Positions 49,148 to 57,671 of a stretch of 64,000 nucleotides of DNA are shown one piece after another. Each line of letters starts with the position of its first letter. Positions within the stretch are counted from its first letter, which is position 1. Source of the stretch: CAIKMD01 sp963803265 (GTDB lineage Bacteria > Pseudomonadota > Alphaproteobacteria > ATCC43930 > CGMCC-115725); the NCBI GenBank assembly GCA_963803265.1, contig CAWDLZ010000011.1:310001-374000 (forward strand), in the 5' to 3' direction. The position numbers and the translations under genes were made by a program. The notes below the pieces were generated by a model. That model made no database searches and had not been told where the DNA came from. It worked only from the letters and a program-made list of their open reading frames with translations.

Positions 49148-49290
49148 GGATTCACCTTCCCTCCCGCCGACTTCGCATGTTTGCCGAGCGATTTGCGAAC
49201 GGCGCGAAGTATATAAGACTTCGCCCGTTGAAAATATCCTAGATTCGCTCGCGCGGTTGGGTGCACACTTCCCAGAGGGAAAGCGCACAC

Positions 49291-50461
49291 ATGCCGAAAC
49301 GAGGCTCTATCTTGCGTGTCGGCGTTGCCGGGCTCGGCACCGTTTCGAGACAAATCCTGGCGGGCTTTGCCGATGCGCCGGGCGTCGCTCTGGCCGGCGC
49401 CGCCGATCTCAGGGCCGAGGCGCGCGAGGCCTTCACCCAGAATCACGCCCTCCCCGCTTTCGAGAGCGTGGAGGCGATGTGCCGCTCGTCCGAGATCGAC
49501 GCGGTCTGGATCGCCACGCCCAATGCGCTTCATTGCGCGCACAGCATCGTCGCGGCCGAGCACGGCAAGCATGTCATTTGCGAGAAGCCGATCGCCATCT
49601 CGCTCGCCGAATGCGACCGGATGATCGCCGCGGCCGACGCGGCGGGCGTCCAATTGCTGCAGGGGCACTCCAAGATTCTTCGATTTTCCGATTCAAGCGA
49701 TGCGTCGGATTATCGCCAGCGGAAGGCTCGGCAAGGTCATTCAGATCAACTCGATGATGTATAATGATTGGCTGCAGCGTCCCCGGATCGACTCCGAGCT
49801 CGACACCGCGAGCGGCGGCGGTGTCGTCTTCCATCAGGGGCCGCATATGATCGACATCGTGCGTTTTCTCGCCGGCGGCTTGGTCCGCAGCCTCAGCGCG
49901 ACATGCGGAAGATGGGACCCGCATTTCAAGACCGAGGGCGATTTCTCGACGATCATGGATTTTGCCGATGGCGCCGTCGTCAGCCTCGCTTTCAACGGCT
50001 ATGGCTATTTCGATGTCACCGAACTCACTTGGGGGATCGGCGTCTATGGCGCCGAAAGGCGTGAAGTCGCGCCACCGGCAAGACGCACCAGGGCGCTGAC
50101 CGAGGCGGAAAAATACGCGGGACCGCCGTGGGCTCCCGCCACGAAGCCCGACGTCAAAAAGCGGATGCCCTTCTTCGGCCTCACCATCGTGAGCTGCGAG
50201 CGCGGCGTCATCCGGCAGTCCCCGGACGGGCTTTACGTCTATGACGAAAGCGGCTGCGCGGAAATTCCGGTATCGCGCAATATCGAGCGCGCGGCGGAAC
50301 TCATCGAGCTGCGCGACGCGCTTGCCGAAGGCAGGCGGGTCTTCCCCGACGGCAGGTGGGAAGCCGGCACGCTCGAAACCTGCCTGGCCATCCTCGAATT
50401 GTCAAGGAAGGGCGGCGAGATCGCACTGAGGCGGCAAAGCCCCTGCCCCTCGATCCCCTGA
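49291..50461 (+). pseudogene. Gfo/Idh/MocA-family dehydrogenase, phthalate dihydrodiol dehydrogenase-like, copy 1, +1 frameshifted
   Basis: About 389 residues if repaired. The Rossmann motif is VGVAGLGTVSRQ at the N-terminus, with CEKPIAISLAECDRM in the middle and QINSMMYNDWLQRPRIDSEL, GGGVVFHQGPHMIDIVRFLA in the C-terminal half. The order and wording resemble 4,5-dihydro-4,5-dihydroxyphthalate dehydrogenase. The break is near 49675-49682 (AAGATTCTTCG): the paralogue at 54108-55268 reads HSKIFDSPIRAMR here, and one base on this gene reads FDFPIQAMRRIIASG. Start ATG with GAGGGAAAG upstream. It runs against the operon and ends 2 nt from the permease stop. Confidence 0.8.
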
Positions 50462-50463
50462 CC

Positions 50464-52186
50464 CTAGGCGCGAATGCCGAGCCTCAATCCCAGGAGGCGC
50501 GCGGCCACCGCGATCCCGATGGTCAGCGCGATCACCACGACGGAAATGACCGCCGCCGCCTCGGATTTGCCGTCGATGATGTAATTGAGTTGGAGCAGCG
50601 ACAAGGTTCTCGTGTCGTTCGCGGCCAGCAAGGCCACGCTCGCGATGTCGCGCGTCGCGCCAATGAAATTGATAAGCCCCACGAGGATCAGCGTCGGCAT
50701 CAGGATTGGCACGGCGACGCGGCCGAAGGCGTACCACCAGGTCGCGCCAGTGGTGCGTGCGGCTTCCTCGAGCCCGGCGCCGATCTGCAGCATCGCGGCC
50801 TTGAGTATCTGCGTGCCCAGCGTCATGTTCGCGATCACGACCGCGACGACCAGCAGCGGAAGGCTGCCGTAGAATAGCCGGAAGAGAGGATTGCCCAAGA
50901 CGACGGAGAGCAGCCCGACGCCCAAAAGGATTCCGGGAATGGCAAAGGGCAGCCAAGACAGGAAGTCGAGCAGGCCCTTTCCCCGATAGTGCGACCGCAC
51001 GGTGAAATAGGCGATCAGCGCGCAGAACAGGATCGAAGCGACCGCGGTGCCCGCGGCCAGGATGGCGGTGTTCATCAGCGAGCGGATGAAGAAATCGTCA
51101 TGGAGCATCGTCTCCCAATTGGCGAGCGTCCACGGCTCGGCGAGATTGAAGAAGCCGAAGAGCTTCATGAAGGACGATAGGACGACGAAGGAAACCGGGA
51201 GCACCGTGATGCAAAAGACGAACAGCGCGAGCAGCGCGAATATCGGATAGCGCCAGCGCCCGAGCCGCGTCGGCGCCAGACGCATGCGCCCCTCAATCGA
51301 GGCGAAGTCGCGCCGAGCGAGCAGATAGCGATGAAGCACGATGAGCGGCGAAATGATCGCAAACGCGATGATGGAAAGCGCGGTCGCCGAGCCGAATTCC
51401 GGGGGAATTTGATTGACGAGCCGGTAGATGATCGTGCCGAACACCCAGAAATTGAACGGCGGTCCCAGCACCATCTCGATTTCGAAGGTCTGCATCGCGC
51501 GAATGATGGAAAGCACCATGACGGTCAGAATTGCGGGCGCGGCGATCGGCACGACGATCCGGAAGAGCGTACGCCACTTCGATGCGCCGCAGATGCGCGC
51601 GGTCTCTTCGAACGAGGCGTCGATGTTGCGCAAGAGCGGCGTCAGCAGCATCACCTTGATCGAAAGAGTGCTGGTGCTGAGATGCGACCAAACGATGCCC
51701 CAGAAGGAATAGATGTCGAAGGGCGCCTTGCGCACGAAGGGAAGCGCCGTGAAAAGGAGATTGAGCAACCCCTTCTGCGGATCGAGCAATACCACCCAGC
51801 CCAGCGTCACCGAGAGCGGCGGCAGGAAAAATGTCACCCAGAACATGAATTCGAGCGCGCCGCGCAGGGGCAGATCGGTGCGCGCGAGAACCCAGGACAC
51901 GAGCACGGCGAGCGGAAGCGAGATCGACTCGTTGGCCGCGACGATTTTGAGCGTGTTGGCGATCGCCGCGCGCATCCCCGGATCGGCGAGCGCCGCCCGC
52001 CACGGCGCAAGGCTCCAGTGGCGCGCCTGGCCGATAAGGCCCGTGGTGAAGCTGTCCACGACGATGATGAAGACGGGATAGAGGCACGAACAGCGCCACG
52101 ATGGCGAGCAGCGCGAGAAACACGATATGCTGCGTGGATAGGAAGCGCACATGGCCGCGCGCGACCAGTGCCGCCACCGCGGTCAT
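50464..52186 (-). pseudogene. ABC transporter permease, fused two-domain (Fe3+/thiamine type), +1 frameshifted
   Basis: About 573 residues if repaired, with twelve or so membrane segments in two homologous halves, each with a permease EAA-like loop (FEETARICGASKWRTLFRIV; LEEAARTTGATWWYAFGRVA). Such single-chain permeases pair with one ATPase and one binding protein of the Fe3+/thiamine group. The ATG at 52186 overlaps the ATPase TGA (ATGA). The break is at 52081-52087 (GAGGCAC on the plus strand): removing one base joins LAIVALFV to LYPVFIIVVDSFTTG. The rest of the gene is intact. Confidence 0.85.
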
Positions 52187-53283
52187 TTCGCCCACAGCCT
52201 CAGATTTCCCGGCGGCAGAACGAGCTCGACCGGATCGCCCTGCGCCGGCGACAGCTGCGGCGGCAGGTAGACGAGGATCGCTTGCGATCCGATGCGGACC
52301 TCGCATTCCGAGCGGTCGCCCTGATAGAGGATAGCCTCGATCACGCCTTTCAAGATGCCGCCTTCGGCCGGCTCGCCCGCGCGCCGCAGCCGAACCGCTT
52401 CGGGGCGCACGGAAATCTCGACTTCCGTTCCGGGCACGCAGGCGATGCCGGGGGGCGCGGGGCAGTCGAGCGGCTCGGCGGGGCTGCAGGCAAGCGCGAC
52501 CGACACCCGGCCGTTCGCCGCGCCCCGCACCACCCCGGATAAGGTTACCGATTTCCCCAGAAAGTCCCGCACGAATTGCGTCGCGGGACGCTCATAAAGC
52601 TCGCGCGGCGCGCCGATCTGCTCGACCTTGCCATGGTTCAAGACGATGATCCGGTCGGAAAGGCTCAAGGCTTCGGTTTGATCGTGGGTGACGTTGATCA
52701 CCGTCAACCTGAGCCGATTCTGCAGCAGCTTCAGCTCGAGCCGCATTTGCTCGCGCAGCTTCACGTCGAGATTGCTGAGCGGTTCGTCGAGCAACAGGAG
52801 CGCCGGCTCGTAGACGAGCGCGCGGGCCAGTGCGACGCGTTGCTGCTCGCCGCCGCTAAGACGCGTGGCCGGCCGATCCTCGAAGCCGACAAGCCCGATC
52901 ATGGCGAGCGCCCGCTTGACGCGCTCGGCGATTTCCGCCGCTGAAACCCGACGGAGCCGCAAGGGAAAGCCGACATTTTGCGCGACACTCATATGCGGCC
53001 AGATCGCATAGGACTGAAACACCATGCCGATCTTGCGGCGCTCGGGCGGCAGGTTGATCCGGCCGTCCACCGAGACGACCGGCACGCCGTCGATATGGAT
53101 GGCGCCCGCATCGGGCGTCTCTAAGCCCGCGATCATGCGTAAGGTCGTGGTTTTGCCGCAGCCGCTGGGGCCGAGGAGAGTCAGCGATTCGCCCTTCGCC
53201 ACGGCGACGGAAAGATCGTCCACGGCGGTGGCGGACCCGAAATTCTTCGTCAGGTGCTCGAGCCTTACAAAGGCCTCATCCAA
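52183..53283 (-). CDS. ABC transporter ATP-binding protein (Fe3+/polyamine type)
   Basis: 366 residues from TTG 53283, which has GGGGAGG about 9 nt upstream and clears the previous gene; a GTG at 53346 would overlap it. Walker A LLGPSGCGKTTTLRM (about 37-51), Q-loop MVFQSYAIWPHMS, signature LSGGEQQRVALARAL, Walker B LLLLDEPLSNLD and the switch His in VTHDQTEALSLSD. A C-terminal TOBE-like domain (about 250-366) is present, as in the PotA/FbpC group. It energises the permease at 50464. Confidence 0.92.
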   Translation of the reverse strand: MDEAFVRLEHLTKNFGSATAVDDLSVAVAKGESLTLLGPSGCGKTTTLRMIAGLETPDAGAIHIDGVPVVSVDGRINLPPERRKIGMVFQSYAIWPHMSVAQNVGFPLRLRRVSAAEIAERVKRALAMIGLVGFEDRPATRLSGGEQQRVALARALVYEPALLLLDEPLSNLDVKLREQMRLELKLLQNRLRLTVINVTHDQTEALSLSDRIIVLNHGKVEQIGAPRELYERPATQFVRDFLGKSVTLSGVVRGAANGRVSVALACSPAEPLDCPAPPGIACVPGTEVEISVRPEAVRLRRAGEPAEGGILKGVIEAILYQGDRSECEVRIGSQAILVYLPPQLSPAQGDPVELVLPPGNLRLWAK

Positions 53284-53312
53284 CGCCGCAAGCCTCCCCA
53301 ACGCGTCCGGCT

Positions 53313-54062
53313 TCAATCTTCCGTCAGCGCACAATAATAGCGCCACAGCGCGGCGGCATGGCGCCGGGGATTTTCGCCTTTTTCCGCGCCCGGACGCGGC
53401 AGCCCCATTTTGCGCATGACCGCCTCGTCCTCGGCCGAGATCGGCTGCGGATTTCCGAGCAGGTGAGCCCGATAGTTCATCGTGGCCAGCTCGTTGAGCT
53501 GGATCGCATAGAGCGACGCGTCCTCGATCGTCGCTCCGGCGGCGGTGATGCCGTGGCCGCGCATCATGCAGGTCTTCGCGCTGCCCATCGCCCTGGCCAG
53601 TTCCTGGCCGAGCGCCGCCGTGTTGATAAGGATGCTTCGATCAAAGGTCGGAATGCCATCAAGCGCCATCAACGCGCTCGGCGGATCGAAGGCGCCGTAA
53701 AGCGGCAACAACTTCTTGCCGCAAATCGTGAACAGCACCACGGTCGGCGGATGCATGTGGACGACCGCGCCGACCTCGGGCCGGTTCTTGTAGATTTCGG
53801 TGTGGATGAAGATTTCCTGCGGTACTTCGAGACCCGGCTTTCCGCCGGCGACGAGCTTGCCGTCGAAATCGGTCTCCACGATCTCGTCTTCGGTCGTATA
53901 GCGGACGCCAAGCTCGTCCGGCCCGCGCGCGCGTATGAGGACGCGGCTCTCGCCGGGAATCCGCGCGCTGACATGACCGGTGGCCGCTTTCGTCAGTTCG
54001 AGCTTGCCGAGAACGCGGCAGGATTGGGCCACGCGCGCGCGCAGATCGCCGGTCTCACTCAT
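53313..54062 (-). CDS. Class II aldolase/adducin-family protein, possible aromatic-acid decarboxylase
   Basis: 249 residues. Zinc ligands are H102-x-H104 (VVHMHPPTVV) and the His of MMRGHGITAAGATIEDASL; PQEIFIHTEIYKNRPEVGAV holds the usual general acid/base region. Start ATG with AAGGGG upstream. Besides aldolases, this family includes 3,4-dihydroxyphthalate decarboxylases. Between a phthalate-dihydrodiol-dehydrogenase-like gene and an importer, a decarboxylase or retro-aldol step in aromatic acid breakdown is likely. The exact reaction is inferred. Confidence 0.85.
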   Translation of the reverse strand: MSETGDLRARVAQSCRVLGKLELTKAATGHVSARIPGESRVLIRARGPDELGVRYTTEDEIVETDFDGKLVAGGKPGLEVPQEIFIHTEIYKNRPEVGAVVHMHPPTVVLFTICGKKLLPLYGAFDPPSALMALDGIPTFDRSILINTAALGQELARAMGSAKTCMMRGHGITAAGATIEDASLYAIQLNELATMNYRAHLLGNPQPISAEDEAVMRKMGLPRPGAEKGENPRRHAAALWRYYCALTED

Positions 54063-54107
54063 CCCTCAACCCCTTGGCGGAACGCAATGGAGCGACGCCT
54101 AACCCGA

Positions 54108-55268
54108 TCACGGAACCGGTACCTGGCGCGAGAGCGGCACCTCGCGGCGCTCGCGCGACGATTCGAGGATCGCGAGACAAACCTCGAGGCTCGCCCGTCC
54201 CCAAACCCCGTCCGGGAAAACGGTGCGCCCTTCCGCCAAGGCATCGCGCAGCTCGACCAGCTCGGCGGAGCGACCAGCATTGTGCGCGATCGGAACCTCT
54301 TGGCAACCATCGGCGGTATAGACGAAGAGCCCGTCGGGCGACTGACGAATGACGCCGCGCTCGCAACTCACGATCGTCAGTCCGAAGAACGGCATGCGGT
54401 TCCGCGCCGCCGCCGGGGCCGCCGCGCTCTGGGCGACGAAATCGTATTTCTCCCGCGCTTCCATCGGGCCGGCGCGGCGCGGGCGCGGCTTGCCTTGGCG
54501 CGGATCGGCGCGTTGCTGGCCGCCCTCGCCGATGCCCCACACCATTTCCGTGCCGTCGAAATAGCCGTAGCCGTTGAAGGCGAGCGTCGCCGCCGCGCCG
54601 CCTTCGAATTCGAGCAGCGCGGTGAAATTCCCTTCCGTGTCGAAATGCGGGTCCCAACGCCCCGCCACGGCGCGCACCGATTTCGCCATGCCGCCCGCGA
54701 TGTAGCGCACGATATCGACCTGATGGGGGCCCTGGCGATAGACGAGGCCGCCGCCTTTCGTCGTATCGACCTCGGAGGCGAGACGCGGGCGCTGCAGCCA
54801 ATCGTTGTAATTCCAGCTATCGATCTGGATGACCTCGCCAAGTTGCCCGCCGGCGACCAGGGCGCGCATGGCGCGAATAGGCGAATCGAAAATCTTGGAA
54901 TGGCCCTGCAACAGCTGCACGCCGGCGCGCCGCGCCGCCTCGACCATGCGGTCGCATTCGGCCAGCGACACCGCCATCGGCTTTTCGCTGATCACATGCT
55001 TGCCATTCTCGGCGGCGGCGACCGCGTGCTCGCAATGAGAAAGATTGGGCGTCGCCACCCAGACGGCATCGATCGCGTCGGAGCGGCACATCGCCTCGAC
55101 GCTTTCGAAAACCGGCAATCGATAGGCCGCAACGAAGGCGTCGCGCGCCTCGCGACGAAGATCCGCGGCCGCGCCGAGCTTGACGCCGGGCAGGTCGCGA
55201 AAGCAGGGCAGAATTTGCGCGGCGGCGGCCCCGAGGCCGGCAACGCCCATGCGCAGGTCAGCCGTCAT
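54108..55268 (-). CDS. Gfo/Idh/MocA-family dehydrogenase, phthalate dihydrodiol dehydrogenase-like, copy 2
   Basis: 386 residues, intact. Rossmann motif MGVAGLGAAAAQI near the N-terminus, SEKPMAVSLAECDRMVEAAR in the middle, then WNYNDWLQRPRLASEVDTTK, GGLVYRQGPHQVDIVRYIAG and FEGGAAATLAFNGYGYFDG. The pattern is that of 4,5-dihydro-4,5-dihydroxyphthalate dehydrogenase, which rearomatises the cis-diol made by a Rieske dioxygenase, the next gene upstream (14 nt). ATG 55268 was chosen over 55286 because it is nearer family length. Paralogue of the plus-strand gene at 49291. Confidence 0.87.
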   Translation of the reverse strand: MTADLRMGVAGLGAAAAQILPCFRDLPGVKLGAAADLRREARDAFVAAYRLPVFESVEAMCRSDAIDAVWVATPNLSHCEHAVAAAENGKHVISEKPMAVSLAECDRMVEAARRAGVQLLQGHSKIFDSPIRAMRALVAGGQLGEVIQIDSWNYNDWLQRPRLASEVDTTKGGGLVYRQGPHQVDIVRYIAGGMAKSVRAVAGRWDPHFDTEGNFTALLEFEGGAAATLAFNGYGYFDGTEMVWGIGEGGQQRADPRQGKPRPRRAGPMEAREKYDFVAQSAAAPAAARNRMPFFGLTIVSCERGVIRQSPDGLFVYTADGCQEVPIAHNAGRSAELVELRDALAEGRTVFPDGVWGRASLEVCLAILESSRERREVPLSRQVPVP

Positions 55269-55282
55269 TGGACCCGATGACC

Positions 55283-56473
55283 TCACTTCGCCGGCGCGTA
55301 TTTCCGCGAACGCTCGACCGTCGTCCGATCAATGTTCTTGAAATTGATCTGCTGGTTGCATGCCGGATCGCGTATGACTCCAACCGGCTCCTTGCCTTGC
55401 CCCACCGCCTTGATCTGCTCAATCAGCAGGCGGCGCATCATGACGACGCCACGATCGGTCGTGCCGAGCAGCTCGGTGCTGCGGTCGAAGATGCGGCCCT
55501 GGGTTTCCCACGCCATCAAATCCTGGCCCGGGAAATCGCTCAGGTCGTATTCGCCGTCGGGTCCAAGCGGGTGGAGCAGATAGGTCACCGGTATGTCGGC
55601 ATCGGCCTGTCCCGCGTCGGCGCCGTCGCGCGTCGGCGTGAATTCGAGCCACAGGATGTAGGTGGTCTGGTCGTCGACGGGAACGCGCCAATGCATGACG
55701 AGTTCCTTGCCCTGCGGCGCCACGAGGATATTCGGAAAGACCGCGGGATGGCCGGCTTCGGTGCCGCCCTTCTCACCCCCATAAGTGCGGATTTTGCGAA
55801 TGCCGGCCCAGGCGGGCTCGACGCACAGCTCGAAATCGATGCCCTCGATCGGACGGCTGAAATAAGCGATCGATTCCGCAAACGCCCCGTCCTTGCGCGT
55901 TTGCTTCAGCATGTGGGCGTGCAGATAAAAGGTGTGCACGGGATCGAGCGAATTCTCTTGCGCCTGCAGCCAGTTACAGCGATGCACCGGGAGCACCACG
56001 ATCTTGCGCGTGCCGTCCTCGCGCACCATCGTCTCCCAGCGCGGCAGAAGCGGTGCGGGTTCGGGCCCCAGATACGCGAAGAGAATGCCGGCAAGCGACT
56101 GAACTGGGTAAGAGCGGCGGCAGGCTTCGTCCTTGAGCGGGCTGTTCGCGGGCTCGAATGGCTGCTCCACGCATTTTCCGGCGACATCGAATTTCCAGCC
56201 GTGATAGGGGCAGCGAATCCCGTCGGGCTCGACGAAGCCAAAATAGAGCGAGACGTGGCGATGAGGGCAGTGTTCCGGCAGCAAGCCATAGCGGCCGGCG
56301 GCATCGCGGAACAGCACCAGATCCTCGCCCAGCATGCGAACGCGCTTTTTCGGCTTCGCGTCGGTGATTTCGGCTTCCGGGCAGATCGGCATCCAATAGC
56401 GCCGCATCAACTCGCCGCACGGGGTCCCGGGTCCGACTTGCGTGACCAGCGCGTTATCCTGCGGTGACAGCAT
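55283..56473 (-). CDS. Rieske non-heme iron aromatic oxygenase (phthalate-dioxygenase-like)
   Basis: 396 residues, intact. Rieske site C69-x-H71 (EHCPHRHVSLYFG) and C88-x2-H91 (IRCPYHGWKFD). Mononuclear iron site D177-x2-H180-x4-H185 (SLDPVHTFYLHAH). The opening GPGTPCGELMRRYWMPICPE is typical of the phthalate 4,5-dioxygenase group. Start ATG with AGAGGA 8 nt upstream. Followed directly by the dihydrodiol dehydrogenase and the aldolase/decarboxylase, giving a plausible dioxygenation, rearomatisation and decarboxylation order. No reductase subunit is seen. Confidence 0.9.
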   Translation of the reverse strand: MLSPQDNALVTQVGPGTPCGELMRRYWMPICPEAEITDAKPKKRVRMLGEDLVLFRDAAGRYGLLPEHCPHRHVSLYFGFVEPDGIRCPYHGWKFDVAGKCVEQPFEPANSPLKDEACRRSYPVQSLAGILFAYLGPEPAPLLPRWETMVREDGTRKIVVLPVHRCNWLQAQENSLDPVHTFYLHAHMLKQTRKDGAFAESIAYFSRPIEGIDFELCVEPAWAGIRKIRTYGGEKGGTEAGHPAVFPNILVAPQGKELVMHWRVPVDDQTTYILWLEFTPTRDGADAGQADADIPVTYLLHPLGPDGEYDLSDFPGQDLMAWETQGRIFDRSTELLGTTDRGVVMMRRLLIEQIKAVGQGKEPVGVIRDPACNQQINFKNIDRTTVERSRKYAPAK

Positions 56474-56506
56474 CTTCAGTGTCCTCTCCTTGAGATCGGC
56501 GCCGGC

Positions 56507-57640
56507 CTATTCCGCCGCCGCGGACTTGGCGCCGACGGCGGGAAAATATTTCTCCATCTTCGGTTGGCCGCCGTTGCGCGCCATCTCATCGAGCCACAGC
56601 GGATGGATGCGCGGGTCCTGGTCCTCGTATTCGATCTGGTCGCCGCCTTCCTTGATGCTGAGCGAGACCGCTTGCTTCTTGCCTTCGCCGCCGCTGGCGC
56701 GCCGCTGCGCCGCGGTCAACACATAGCGTATGCCGCCGACGCCGGTGGCCAGGTAGCGGGCCGGCCGGTTGCTGGTGTTGAAGTGCTGGTGAAGCTGCCG
56801 GTCGGCCGGCGGAAACACCACGCCGTGCTTCCAGTCGATCCGCAGGAAATCTTTCTGGCCCTCGTACCAGAGCAGCGAAAAGCCGGTTCCGACCACGCAC
56901 ATGACATGGGCGCCGGGGCCGTGGCGATGCCCCTTCTTGTAGGTGCCGGGCGGCATTTCCGAGATATGCGCGTGCATGGAGCTGTCGGCCAGGACGAACA
57001 TGATATTCGAGCTGCCGGCGCCGCGGTCTTCCCAGGCCTGCAGTTCGAGCTGTTCGAGATCGGGGACGAAATTGGTCTCCCACATATGGTTGCCGGGCCG
57101 GATCATGACGAGATCGCCCTCGCCGGAATAATATTCGTTCTTGCCGATGCGGTCGGAAAACACCGCGTCGCTGCCGAAGATGAAGCTCTCGTTGTGGAAC
57201 AGGTTCATCACCAGCGGCATGTTGGTGGTGGCGACGACGAGAGCGCGCTTCTGGCCGCTGCCGTTGAAGTGGCGATACCGGGCATTGAGCGGGATCGCGA
57301 ACATGCTGCGCTCGCTCCATTCGAAGCTGCGCTTGGTGCCGTCGCGGAATTCGATTTGCGTGCTGCCGGTGCCTTCGAGGACATAGAAGACCGACTCGTA
57401 GAGGTGGTGCTGCGGCGTCGAGGAGCCGCCGGGCGCGAGCTCGAACAGGAACATGCTGGCGAAATCGCCGCGCCCCTTGAGATGGCAAGCGGCGCCCTTC
57501 ATCCCGTAGCGCGGCCAAGGCTGCGTCGCCACCGAGAAAAGATCGATGCCGTAATCTTCGACGATGGGCACGCCTTCAGCCTTGATCCAGTCGAGATAAG
57601 AATCGATGCGGTAGCGCGGTATCGTTGTTTCTTCGCTCAC
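56507..57640 (-). CDS. Two-domain cupin protein, ethanolamine ammonia-lyase-activating type
   Basis: 377 residues from GTG 57640 after GGAGGAGACC. Two cupin beta-barrels: one at about 65-150 (GGSSTPQHHLYESVFYVLEG) and one at about 235-310 (YKKGHRHGPGAHVMCVVGTG). Metal-type His residues occur in HH and HRHGPGAH. I recall this family being labelled ethanolamine ammonia-lyase-activating; I cannot verify that here, and the biochemical role is unclear. Its neighbour encodes a EutA-like protein, which supports a joint function. It could also be a ring-cleaving dioxygenase of the gentisate type. Confidence 0.7.
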   Translation of the reverse strand: MSEETTIPRYRIDSYLDWIKAEGVPIVEDYGIDLFSVATQPWPRYGMKGAACHLKGRGDFASMFLFELAPGGSSTPQHHLYESVFYVLEGTGSTQIEFRDGTKRSFEWSERSMFAIPLNARYRHFNGSGQKRALVVATTNMPLVMNLFHNESFIFGSDAVFSDRIGKNEYYSGEGDLVMIRPGNHMWETNFVPDLEQLELQAWEDRGAGSSNIMFVLADSSMHAHISEMPPGTYKKGHRHGPGAHVMCVVGTGFSLLWYEGQKDFLRIDWKHGVVFPPADRQLHQHFNTSNRPARYLATGVGGIRYVLTAAQRRASGGEGKKQAVSLSIKEGGDQIEYEDQDPRIHPLWLDEMARNGGQPKMEKYFPAVGAKSAAAE

Positions 57641-57671
57641 GGTCTCCTCCTCATTCGATCCTCGAAAGGGT

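Noticed and set aside
53358..55280. 640-codon open frame on the plus strand
   Set aside because: Spans the antisense of the aldolase and dehydrogenase genes, both of which have clear family motifs.
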